Assembly: GCA_034687125.1 (NCBI GenBank) | Contig: JAQGBZ010000030.1 | Coordinates: 62,001-126,000, forward strand | Source: Neelides folsomi | Lineage: Eukaryota > Arthropoda > Collembola > Neelipleona > Neelidae | Direction of reading: 5' to 3' | Length of the DNA: 64,000 nt | Shown: piece by piece, positions 28,301 through 37,720 of the stretch | Numbering within the stretch: position 1 is the stretch's first letter | How the letters are laid out: the number at the start of each line of letters is the position of its first letter | The notes under the pieces: model-generated | The model's database searches: none | What the model was told of the DNA's origin: nothing | The model's input: the letters and a program-made list of their open reading frames with translations, nothing else | Translations under genes and position numbers: made by a program

Positions 28301-31068
28301 TACCATAAAACTCTTTCTCACAAATCCCTCTACAAACATTTATGATCTCTCACTACAATAAAAGGTAAAATTAAACGAAGATGATGAAACTCACAGTGAG
28401 ATAAACTAAAACGAAGAATAAAAACAATTTCACATTATTTCTACCTAAGTCCAACAACTACCATTGTTAGAAATAAAGTCCTACGTGTTAGAAAAGACTT
28501 ATTCTCAATTGTATAATATCAGTCATGTATTTGTGAACATAAACACTTAAATCATTGGTGTGCTTTTATATATTATTTACTATATTTACTTTACAATTGT
28601 GGACCTATTACCAAACTACGCCTCAACAAAGTTAATTTCATAAAAAGGCTTAAATGGATATTAATGTATTTATTTTTATCATTTTGATAAGATTGTATTT
28701 AAATGCCCAAATGATTAAAAAGCATAAGAATAATCAAATAAAAATCAATAGCGAGGTTAGGCCCAAATGACTATACGTTGGACGAATAATTGATAAGCTG
28801 ATACAATGCACATAATGATATTATGCATTATTCATACGTCATCGAACTTTAATTTAAAATTTGTTGTTATCTAATATAAGCTCTCACTCGAAGCCCAAAA
28901 GCTCTTTAAATGAATGTAATTCTCTTGTTTGCGGTATATTGGTAATGGGAAGCGAATGGAAATGAACGCTACGAACGAGCCAAACTGTAGAAAGAGAGAG
29001 AGAGAATAAAATTGGTAATGGAATAATTTGGTTTCCGGTAGGATCGCCGTTTCCTCATTTCCTCTATTTCAATCTTAACTTTACATCGAGTTTTAAAATT
29101 TTACTTTAATATTAAAGTCCAATAGAATAAACCCATTGGGATAAAACATACAAATTTTTTTATGAATGAAACTTATGAAACACAAATGACTAAAATTGGC
29201 TCCATAAATTTCCTACTCATTATTGCCATTAATGACAAAAATGACAATGTTACACATGTAGTTGAATTACAAAAATCCGGGTTTTTATACACTTTACATT
29301 TTTGCGTAACTATTACTTAGAAAATTGGTTTATTTATTCTCGTCCTTCTCGGAATAAAGAGAATTGAGAAGAAGTTGAAGAAGAAAAAAGAGCCGAGTTC
29401 TCTTCAAATATCCGACCAACCTATGCGGAAGTCTTTTATGGTCAATTAGGCTACTTCATCATCATATTGTATGCCATCAGATATTCTTTTCCACAAACTC
29501 TCCTAGTCATCAACACCTTGGTCTTAGAGTCATTATTCTCACTAACAGCACAAAAACAATGTGCCGTGACTCAATACACTTCTTCATGCAACTTCAGCTT
29601 CATACCAAGATCATCATTCAATTTCAATTCCTGGATTGCAATTAAAGCTAAATGATAAAAATTAGCATTGAAAGTCAAACGGTCGTCCTGCATTTCTTGT
29701 TAGTTTGCTAATTCTTTACTAATTGTAGACAGATTGAAAGACGTCGCTGTCTTAAATCTTTAATATCTTCAAAAAAAAATATTCTCGGTTTTTTTCACAA
29801 TTTTTTTTGCTAATGAACCACATTAGCACCATTTATTATTGTGACAGTGGGATGATAGATGATAAGAAGTTTGAATATAATAATTAGTCAGTAATTTCCT
29901 TTTTACAACCAAAACCATCAGGGGGGATCAGACATGGGAAAAAATATGAAAAAATAAGTAAATACTTTATGTTAGTAGTAATATAGCAAATTAGTGTATT
30001 TATAATTAATATTCCCCAAGTTATTAATATTAGCTGTTAAGATTTAAGAAGTAAACAAGAACGTAATGAGACTAATTAACTTATTCCAATCACTAATCAG
30101 TTTTATAACAATAGTCGAAGAAGAATAAATAAGAAGTTATCAAGAAGAAACAATCAAGGTTATTTCAAGGTGCTTAATCTCATCCAGTTTCACTTCTATA
30201 TAAGAGTTTAACTATTCAAATTTACGAACCACCGTTAACAAATTCATTTGGTCAGTTCGTTAGTGTAAAATAAATAAAAGATATTTTTATAAATACATTT
30301 TAATCGATTTTTACAAGAGTTGAAGTGAAGGTCAGAAAGTTAAGAAAGTCAATTTCGACACCGGAACTCTAATGGAATTTCGAGCGTAAAGTTTAGGATC
30401 AGGATTGGAAGAATGCGAAAAGATCGTTACTTCACATTTTTTATCCCATCACAATTCAACCGACTGATCGGCAGATCAGGTTCGTAGAGTTTCATCCTAA
30501 CCTCTACCTACTTATTAAAAAATGCCTCGAAGGCTCAACCAACTCCCAACGGCTAAAAATCCCTCTTCGTTGACATTGACAAGATGCGAAATGTGTGAAA
30601 CGAGTGAGAAAAGAGCCAGCTTATAATTACAACATTTAAAACAATGGAATTTAGATATTTTTCCTTGTACTCGAATAAATAGGGGACAATTAGTTTTAGT
30701 TTAACTGACTCAACTTGATACTGTCGTGGAATTGCCTCATTATTAAAATTTATGATGAGCTACTTTATAATAAACTAGCTTTATATGATCTTGCATTTCC
30801 TTAAATAATTATTAGAAGTTGAATAAGTTGATCTTCGTGAATTGAAATACGAGAAATAAAGACAACTTGAAACTTGCTTTTGAATGAATAAGATTCAACT
30901 TTCGAATGAACATGGAGGACGAAACTCTAATGTAAGTAGGCCGTTGATTGAAATGAAATATATAGCTTTGATGGTGACGATTGATTTATCAAAAACTTTT
31001 TTACGAGAACGTTAAAGGTAAAAAGAAAATAAATAGTTCCTTACCCAAAGTTCGATTCCCCAGTTCAT
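10351..31068 (-). CDS. Cip4: Cip4/FBP17/TOCA-1 F-BAR, HR1 and SH3 protein
   Basis: Ten coding exons on the minus strand: 31045-31068, 15438-15553, 14354-14404, 12859-13240, 12090-12299, 11689-11940, 11481-11602, 10967-11293, 10664-10815 and 10351-10511. They total 1797 nt and 598 aa, all with GT/AG sites and consistent phases. Domains seen: F-BAR at about 1-290 (MNWGIELW, then [40 protein letters not shown], and [15 protein letters not shown] at its end), a variable linker, an HR1 coiled coil at about 350-430 ([14 protein letters not shown] onward, binds Cdc42 in relatives), and a C-terminal SH3 at about 535-595 ([25 protein letters not shown]). Known role: membrane tubulation coupled to actin assembly through WASP and dynamin. 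Length is close to the vertebrate paralogues (about 600 aa). The tiny first exon lies 15.5 kb upstream. It was assigned because it encodes the family N-terminus, ends in phase 0 at GTAAGG, and joins DQYEN exactly as in relatives. Alternative first exons or extra linker exons are possible. Confidence 0.94.
13959..14032. repeat. Near-loopless inverted repeat in Cip4 intron 3
   Basis: The left arm (13959 to about 13997) holds ATTTTACTTTCC, TTATTTA units and TTTTTGC. The right arm (about 13998-14032) is its reverse complement, ending GGAAAGTAAAAT. One arm has an extra ATTT unit. The arms meet at GCAAAAATTTTTGC with almost no spacer. Low complexity accounts for part of the match, but the shared ends carry real sequence information. 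It lies between coding exons 4 and 3 of Cip4 and outside the splice sites. Confidence 0.75.
15223..15276. repeat. 18-bp tandem repeat, three units
   Basis: Three consecutive 18-bp units of the form ACATTGACTTTRCTCTAT, with one to three differences between units, occupy 15223-15276, and a partial fourth follows. The array lies in Cip4 intron 2, between coding exons 3 and 2. It creates a short periodic open frame on the plus strand that should not be read as a gene. Confidence 0.75.
21756..21781. repeat. (GT)13 microsatellite
   Basis: An uninterrupted run of about 13 GT dinucleotides lies inside Cip4 intron 1. It is a simple-sequence repeat and would be length-variable between individuals. Confidence 0.95.
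30033..30313 (+). mobile_element. Weak solo-LTR-like segment (candidate only)
   Basis: The segment begins TGTTAAG and could end at ACA (30311-30313). It contains, in the order expected of a long terminal repeat, a TATA box (TATATAAGAG, 30196-30205), an initiator-like TCAGTTCGTT (30251-30260) and overlapping AATAAATAAA polyadenylation signals (about 30268-30277). No flanking 4-6 bp target-site duplication, primer-binding site or internal gag/pol coding was seen, so the boundaries are guesses. Equally it could be an alternative promoter, or chance in AT-rich DNA. Confidence 0.25.
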
Positions 31069-31091
31069 GATTGCATCGACTTTGTCTCCAT
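31065..31091 (-). promoter_or_regulatory. Upstream ORF overlapping the Cip4 start codon
   Basis: On the minus strand an ATG at 31091-31089 opens a frame of 8 residues (METKSMQS). Its TGA stop (31067-31065) overlaps the Cip4 ATG (31068-31066) in the arrangement ATGA. A second, in-frame ATG lies at 31076-31074. If this sequence is in the mature 5'UTR, initiation at Cip4 would need leaky scanning or termination-reinitiation. That the 5'UTR is contiguous here is an assumption. Confidence 0.5.
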
Positions 31092-33476
31092 AAAATCCAA
31101 AAAGATTGAAATTAGTCCATTTTCACCGAGTCTGTAGAAAGATTCTTCCACTTTAAGGATTCTTTGGTATCTTTATTATTAGGTTTATCACGTCAACTGC
31201 CACAAAACCAAACAAACAGACGTGAAGAGTAGCGTCGAATCTCGTCACACGTCCGGACGGCAATCTGCCAAAAAGGAAAAATACACATAAGTAATTTCAT
31301 TTGGAGAATTGAACAGTTTGCAATGATGCGAAGGAGTATCAAGGATATTTTAATCCAAGAAAAACCTTCACGAATCCCTTTAGTATAAAAAATGTACACA
31401 AGGTATAAAAAGGAAATATCCTAGGTAGACAGACTTGTCGATAAATTGAGAATGAGCAGATTTGCGGAATAAGAAGGTAGGTGTATTTAATCAATTTATC
31501 ATCAAACGAATAAAAATAAACATTATATGAATCTATTTTACGTGTATGTTATTATTTTATTTATAAACACACAAGGTTCATTTGCTGAACCACTTAAGAA
31601 AGTCAATGATGTGAAAAAAGAGCCAAGACAGTTTTGATGTAAATTTCAACATTGAGAGTTAATGTCCTAAAGTCCTATTTATAATCTTGTTGATCTTGAC
31701 GTCTTCGATGTAATAAAATTCGCAATGTGTTCAATTTTAAATCTTTACCACAAGCCTTTTCAGTGAATGGCGTAATAATACTTACATGTTCGCGTTTAAT
31801 GAATTACTTCCCTGAGATCTGCTTGTTGGAAACGGATCAATGCTATCAAAACCGTGTGAATGAAATAGTTAGCTAAATAGCCTCAATTAAAGTTTGCTTG
31901 AATGTATTTGATATTATACAATACAATAAACATAAATATTTATTTTAAATTGGGTAATATTATTTATAATGGCTAATTATAAAAACAAATACACAATTTG
32001 TTTATTTACTATTTTGTAATATTACAAATTATAGAAAATAGTAATGCCAATTTAATATAAAACATTGCTGTTATTTTTGAATCACTGCTAAAAGTGAAGA
32101 TAGTGGGTGTTAAAAACTAAACAATTTACCTATAATATTTACACGTTAACTTGTGTGTTGCTCCTTATTCAATAGACAAAATTAAACAAAAGTTATTTTA
32201 GTTTTTAATTAAATGGCGAATTGTCGTTAAAAATGCCAGACCACTTCCTATGAAAATTTAGTTGACTCATTTAGTTTAGATAAGCTATAATAAAATTAAT
32301 CATTGGAGGAATGATTAATAATAAACTTACAACTTGCCACAGAGGTCAAGTTAAGCAAAAAAACGGAATAAAAATAAGATCGACCTTCGATATTTCCATT
32401 TGCAAAACATTGAACTGTGTCAAGTGTCAATTACTTAAAATCCGCTCGTGTCCATTTAAACTATGGGTAGCTACATGACATTTCCTTCTAAATTACTAAA
32501 CTTGAATTACAATCCTTGAATTACAAAAGAAATCTTGTCTCGTTTATATATGAAATAGTGAGTTAAATGACTCCCATCGTCATTCCCCTTTCCTTATTCG
32601 TACACCCAATTTGATCATTTGCAAGAGATGAAGTGTGCCAACTCTGAATTAAATAAAGGGAGCTCAAGGCCTCAATTAACAATTAATCCAAAAGGAGCCC
32701 TTGTAAACTAACATACCTTCAACCTTCAAATAAGGGCTAAAGGCCTTCAAGCCTCCAGTTGAATATTTTTAAAAACAAAAATAATTTGTTAGTGAAAGGA
32801 GGACGGGACTTTGTTCATTTGTTCACAAAAAGCGTTTAATAAATTTCTTTTAAATAATTTACCTTTTTTCCTTATTCCCCTCTTCAACGAGACGTTTTTA
32901 AAACTTTGATTCTTTTCGATATCTCTGGACAAGGGAATAAAAAAGGGCCGTGGTAATTTGAGGGCTCTGCAGCACTGCGTCTTCACTTGATCTGGCCGAG
33001 TCGGCTGATGACTGAAGGCTGAGAGTTTCAGGTCTATGTTAAAGTATAGGAGTAAACGAAATAATCCACCATTGGCCAAGAGTTTTAGGTAGGACAGGAG
33101 AGAAAATGGAACTCATCGGAGTTCTTTGAAATTCCTTCAGGGAGCATATTTGTGCTCATTCTTCTTAACTTACCCCAATGCATCGCGATGGCCATCACAC
33201 CATCAGCGACATCTTGACATCGCCGGCAACTTACAACCACATGCATTTCTAAATTCTTTGTAAATTTATCGTTCTTGAGCGAAACAATTACAATTAAATT
33301 AAATATGACCAATATGGATTAATATTAATTAGGTTATTTGGTAGGATGTTCAATGAATTTGATGTAATAATAATATGTAATAATATAGAATGTAATATGA
33401 TAATAAAATATGTAAAGTTTTATGGTAAAATAAAAATAATCTGATAGAATAATCTGAAACCATTTTAACGATGAAG
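31092..33476. other. Intergenic: upstream of Cip4, downstream of RPS28
   Basis: About 2.4 kb between the first Cip4 coding exon and the RPS28 polyadenylation signal. It should contain the Cip4 5'UTR and promoter, and possibly further non-coding first exons. Open frames at 31193-31399 and 32789-33312 (minus) show no domain and no splice-compatible link to a neighbour. I see nothing else that can be named. Confidence 0.5.
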
Positions 33477-33482
33477 TTTATT
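33477..33482 (-). terminator. AATAAA polyadenylation signal of RPS28
   Basis: Plus-strand TTTATT at this position reads AATAAA on the minus strand, in the context GAAAATAAACTTC. It lies about 100 nt past the RPS28 stop, a normal 3'UTR length for a ribosomal protein mRNA. Confidence 0.7.
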
Positions 33483-33581
33483 TTCAAAGATCCGGCCACG
33501 GGTTATAAAATGAGGTCATTTGGCGTATGGTGGTGAAGTCTCCGGGGCGAATCTTCGGTTTATACATTTTCGGGAATGGTT

Positions 33582-33922
33582 TCACCTTAACCTCCGGGCT
33601 TCTCTTTCGGACTCGAGTAGTGTGAGGATGTCTCCTTCTCGGACCGGCCCCTTTACATTCCGGATGATCTGACGGTTCTGCTGGTCGAGGAACTCAACTT
33701 TCACTTGGGTACATTGTCCTTGAGATCCAGTCCGCCCAAGGATTTTAATGACCTGTGGAATTAAAGAACAAAATTATTATAAATTAGCGATGATTAATCC
33801 GGAGGAATATGACAAGGAGAAATCCGTTCACTTTTATATAGATACTTCAGAGCTTTGTTGTTGACTTATTTGTAATATGGTTAAGGTTTACTTACGCGAG
33901 CTAATACGACGGGCTTTTCCAT
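33582..33922 (-). CDS. RpS28: Small ribosomal subunit protein eS28 (RPS28)
   Basis: Two coding exons on the minus strand, 33896-33922 (27 nt) and 33582-33752 (171 nt), encode 65 aa, the usual length for the family. The protein starts MEKPVVLAR and continues with the highly conserved core [36 protein letters not shown] and the terminal SEREARRLR. eS28 is an OB-fold protein of the 40S subunit near the mRNA exit channel. The intron (33753-33895, 143 bp) has GTAAGT and CACAG ends in phase 0. The gene is divergent from the ZGPAT-like gene, with 320 bp between start codons. A pyrimidine tract at 34028-34042 could be a 5' TOP element. Identity is essentially certain. Confidence 0.98.
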
Positions 33923-34242
33923 TTTGACTTTTAATTGTGTTTAGAAAGTCGACGAAAACTTCGAACACGTTTTTAGACCAAAATCGAGTTGGAGTCGTGA
34001 AGACGAGCAAGCAGGCTTTTAGCGAGCGAGGGAGCGGAAAGACCAAATGAGTATTTGGAATAACATCTAGTCTTATTGGGGGAATTTTATACTTTGAAAT
34101 TGACAGCCACTGGCTCCACATGGCAAAAATTGAAGATTTTTTTTTATAGATTTTATTAATTATTTAATCATTTTTGGAAATAATTAGATAATTATTAGAG
34201 TATCTTGAATTAAAGTATCTTGAGTTTTAATGGGAATTTAAA
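33923..34242. promoter_or_regulatory. Bidirectional promoter region with candidate 5' TOP tract
   Basis: The 320 bp between the divergent RPS28 and ZGPAT-like start codons must hold both 5'UTRs and promoters. On the minus strand, 34042 down to 34028 reads CTTTCCGCTCCCTCG. This is a C-initiated pyrimidine tract of the kind that begins ribosomal protein mRNAs (5' TOP), although it is broken by two G residues. A start there would give an RPS28 5'UTR of about 120 nt. No clear TATA box sits at the right distance for the plus-strand gene. Confidence 0.55.
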
Positions 34243-36483
34243 ATGGACGGTTTGGTGAAGCAGCTAGATCAATTGAAGCAAGCATTCTTAATTGCTAACG
34301 AAGAGGATAAAGAATCGCTATTGTTGTTGATATCTCAATTCGAAGATCTAATTAATCCAAGTTCAAATGGAGACGTCAATTCAGTTAGCTCTGATGAGAG
34401 AGTGACAGAAAATTCGAACAATGATGATGACGACGACGAATTCTTAAAATTTCAGGTTTGTGTACAATATTATTAAATTACACTTTTATTAAACTCTTTT
34501 AAATAAGTAATCGGATGTATCTGTAATATACAATTATGTATTGTTGTTAAAAAATCTTTTGTTTTGGTATAGGCTGAAATAGCGGAGTTGGAGAAATCTT
34601 CCAACAATGATACAAACGAAACTAGTCAATTGGAAGAAAGTGTTGAGGAAGATATTGGAAAGACTGAACGTTCATTAGAGGTTTGATTCATAAATTATTT
34701 TAAATCTAATCAATTGTTTATGATTTTAAATTACTTTGCTTAATGAATTTTTATTAAGGATGAACTTGAAGCGTTAGAAGGAATGAAGTGCCGAGCACCA
34801 TTTCAATTAAAGTTTGGTGCAATTGGATTTTATAACGCAGTTGTATTCAGCGTTGCAGTTGAACAAGCTAACGGTATAATTTACATTTAAAACTAACATG
34901 ATTAGCATTAAAAATTAAAGTTTTTGGAAATAATATAGATTAACCAACAATGCTAAATTTTCTTAACTAATAAAATTTTAATTGAATAGATCCAAGTTCG
35001 AACAATGAGCCAATCGAAGCTGTCTTCGTTCGGGTTTTTTTCATGCAGCCTATTACTGAAAGTATGGTTCCTTGTAAATATTATAAAGAAGACACTTGCA
35101 AATTTGCAGAAGAAAATTGCAAATTCTCACACGGGGAAAAAGTTAATCTATCAGATTTGAGAGAATACATGTAAGATAATATTATTATGGAATAAATGGA
35201 TTTTAAGATTTTGATCAAATTGTATAATACTCTAATTGTTTTCATACATATATATATATATATATAATTTTGTTCATTAGCGAAGCTGAATACGAACAAC
35301 TTGTGCCAGGAAGTAAAGTTTTGGCCAAATATCAAGATGATGTATGGTATAACGCTACGATTTCAAGTAAGAATATGAATATTATAAAGTTTTATATAAA
35401 AAAAATAATTAATTTTATCTGAAAATTAATAACATGCTTTTAATTTATTAGAAATTACAGATAATGGAGAAGTTGAAGTTAAATACGATAATTACGAAGA
35501 CTCCGTAATAATTCCTATGCATGAAACTGTCCCTCGTCATTCAAACATGGAATGTTCAAGTGAGGATGAAAGTTCCGATGATGAATCAACTCTTCCAGAA
35601 TCTGAAAATGGAGTTAATTCCATTGATGCTGTTGTATTGTTAAGCATTGATGGAAGTTGCTCTTTGGGTGATTGGGAACGATATACCAGAGTAAGTGGAA
35701 TTTATATTATTCAGATATATTGAATTTAAAGCAAGTATAATTAAATAATTTTAAAAATTTAAAGGTTAATCATTTGTTTACTTGCCTTTAGGGAATAGGA
35801 TCAAAGTTAATGGCTCAAATGGGATACATCACTGGAACAGGTAAAATATATTTTCACACTGCAAAAATTCTTGCTAAAATAAATTGAAAAGATTGTATAA
35901 AAAATCTAAAACATTACCTAACTTTTTTCCAGGTCTTGGCAAAAATCAAGAAGGGAGAGTTGCACCTGTTGATGCTGTTATTTTACCACCTGGAAGATCT
36001 TTAGATGCCTGTATGGAACTAAAAGAGAAAGCAGGAAATGACAATATATTTAGTGCTGAAAATCGAATTAAGAGAAATATAAAGAAGGAATTAAGGAAAA
36101 GTAAAAGAAAGGAGAAAATGAAAAAGGAAGTCTCCGTTTTCCAATTTTTAAATACAAGGTTAAGTTTATCAAAAAACAAAAAAGTTTTCAAAGGAAAGAA
36201 ACATGAAATCGCAACGACTTCAGAATTAACTAAAGATTCCCAACAAGCCTTGAACAAGCGATTGCTGAATCTTGGCGAAACAATTAAAGAAGTAACAAAA
36301 GAAATATCAAAAACCAAAAAATCAATTAAGAGACAAGAAGGAAGAGATGAAACGACTGTAAAAAAAATGAAAATGAAGTTATCCGCAATGGAAAGCCATT
36401 TATCAGATTTAAAAAAGTCAGAATTAGGGATAGCTAGTGAACAAAGGTTAAGAAAGGATAAGAAAAAGCTGACAATTTTTTAA
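34243..36483 (+). CDS. ZGPAT: ZGPAT-like CCCH finger, Tudor and G-patch nuclear protein
   Basis: Eight coding exons: 34243-34455, 34573-34680, 34759-34873, 34990-35170, 35281-35366, 35452-35690, 35792-35840 and 35933-36483. They total 1542 nt and 513 aa, in frame throughout with GT/AG sites. Domains seen: an N-terminal helical stretch (LVKQLDQLKQAFLIA), acidic linkers, one CCCH zinc finger at about 174-192 (CKYYKEDTCKFAEENCKFSH, spacing C-x7-C-x6-C-x3-H), a Tudor-like fold at about 212-255 (VPGSKVLAKYQDDVWYNATI), a G-patch at about 315-360 (GIGSKLMAQMGYITGTG then LGKNQEGRV, split by an intron), and a basic coiled-coil tail. This order and length fit ZGPAT (ZIP), known in mammals as a nuclear transcriptional repressor that also associates with spliceosomal factors. 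It is divergent from RPS28 and convergent with VPS13D. A short (AT)n run lies in intron 4 (about 35248-35266). Confidence 0.93.
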
Positions 36484-37720
36484 AATATTTTCTCTATTAA
36501 AATAACTTTGATTCGTTTGAAACATACAGATTGTTATTAATTAAAAACTTATTCGGGAAACTTTTAATGAAAAGTTTGTGCGAGTAATGAATTGATAGTT
36601 TTTACTACTTTTGCGATCTTTGGACGCATCATTTATTTCATCAGATCTTAAATAATATTGTATGTAGATTTATTATGTGATATGGTTGAGCCACCGAAAC
36701 CACAATATCAATAATAATTGGTAGACATACTTATTTTTATATTTAACATGTTTCAATAAATATGTAAACTCATCAGTTCGCTTACGACTACATTAAATAT
36801 TTTCTTTTCATGATCATTTCTCTGCATATGTACTTAAAATTTAATTATTAGTTCATAAACTCGTTATGTGTAGGATCAACAATTTTAGCACTTTCATATT
36901 TTCAATTGTTTCAATTTAAATATTATGTGCATTATTATTTAAACATTAAATGACGAGAGTATTATTTTCTAATTACTTGTGGTCTGTGAGATTAAACTAG
37001 AAAAATAATGAAGGATACATTTATGTTTACGAAAGTATTATGTATTTTGACATACAATACCAACCTATTTAGCAAACTATATTATAAAATATATTAGATA
37101 TTCAAATTTTTAATCCTTAATTTCAAATATTAATACAGAATATAATATACGGGCATATTCCCATTTTAATTATATTTCTGTATATAATCAAAATTAAATA
37201 CTTTTCATTGTATCGTTGTTTCACTGTCGTTTCATTATCATAATTCATATGTCCATAATCTATAACATAATAGTATCAGTAAAACCTATGTTAACAAAAA
37301 TATTTTTGCTCCAAATGAATTAATAACGATTATCGTTAATTAATCGTTAGGTAATCTGTTGAAATAAGTACAAAATAAATATAAGTAGTGTTATTAAGTA
37401 GTTCTTGAACTATGAATTCAGTAAATTATGAAGACAAATGACTAGTTACATAAGTAGCGAAACAACCAAGTTATTGAGGTTATAAAGCCTAAATATTGTT
37501 TTTATGACCTCCTCATTTCATTATCTTTTCTTAAGATAACTAAAAATTATAAGAAATTAGCTTGTGAGCTTTAAAATTGAGCTCTATTAAAATATTTTAC
37601 TATTTAACATAGTAGACAAACGCACTTTCGAATTAACTCCTTAAAAAATTATATAGTCAATGAAAGAAATCATGATTTTAATCCTAATTGTATCACATCT
37701 AAAAGTTTTACAAAACCATA
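36484..37720. other. Convergent 3' intergenic region, ZGPAT-like / VPS13D
   Basis: About 1.2 kb of very AT-rich DNA between two tail-to-tail genes. A plus-strand ATTAAA shortly after the ZGPAT-like stop (about 36497) and a minus-strand ATTAAA at about 37677-37682, 40 nt past the VPS13D stop, are possible poly(A) signals. Both are weak calls given the base composition. No coding potential was seen. Confidence 0.5.

Larger units (their letters stand above)
15554..31044 (-). other. Cip4 intron 1, about 15.5 kb, no exon recognised inside
   Basis: This interval separates the 24-nt first coding exon from exon 2. I scanned both strands and found no open frame with a recognisable domain and no convincing tRNA or rRNA. 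Open frames such as 16329-16616, 17117-17410, 22715-22996, 24213-24494 and 25564-25827 are under 100 codons, low in complexity and lack family resemblance. Roughly 25.5-28.5 kb is richer in polypurine/polypyrimidine runs and somewhat less AT-rich than the rest, which could mark regulatory DNA, though nothing specific can be named. It also holds a GT microsatellite (21756-21781), an 11-bp tandem repeat near 16491-16520 and a weak solo-LTR candidate near 30033-30313. Alternative promoters of Cip4 within it cannot be excluded. Confidence 0.6.

Noticed and set aside
31041-31065. GTTCGATTCCCC string resembling a tRNA B box
   Set aside because: It is the antisense of the first Cip4 coding exon. No A box, acceptor stem or cloverleaf can be formed around it.
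32789-33312. Two consecutive minus-strand open frames downstream of RPS28
   Set aside because: No similarity or splice-site logic links them to Cip4 or RPS28, and a good RPS28 poly(A) signal precedes them. At most they could be part of a non-coding Cip4 5' exon.
33753-33895. Possible intronic snoRNA in the RPS28 intron
   Set aside because: Ribosomal protein introns often host snoRNAs, but no RTGATGA C box paired with a terminal CTGA, and no H/ACA hairpins, were seen on the sense strand.
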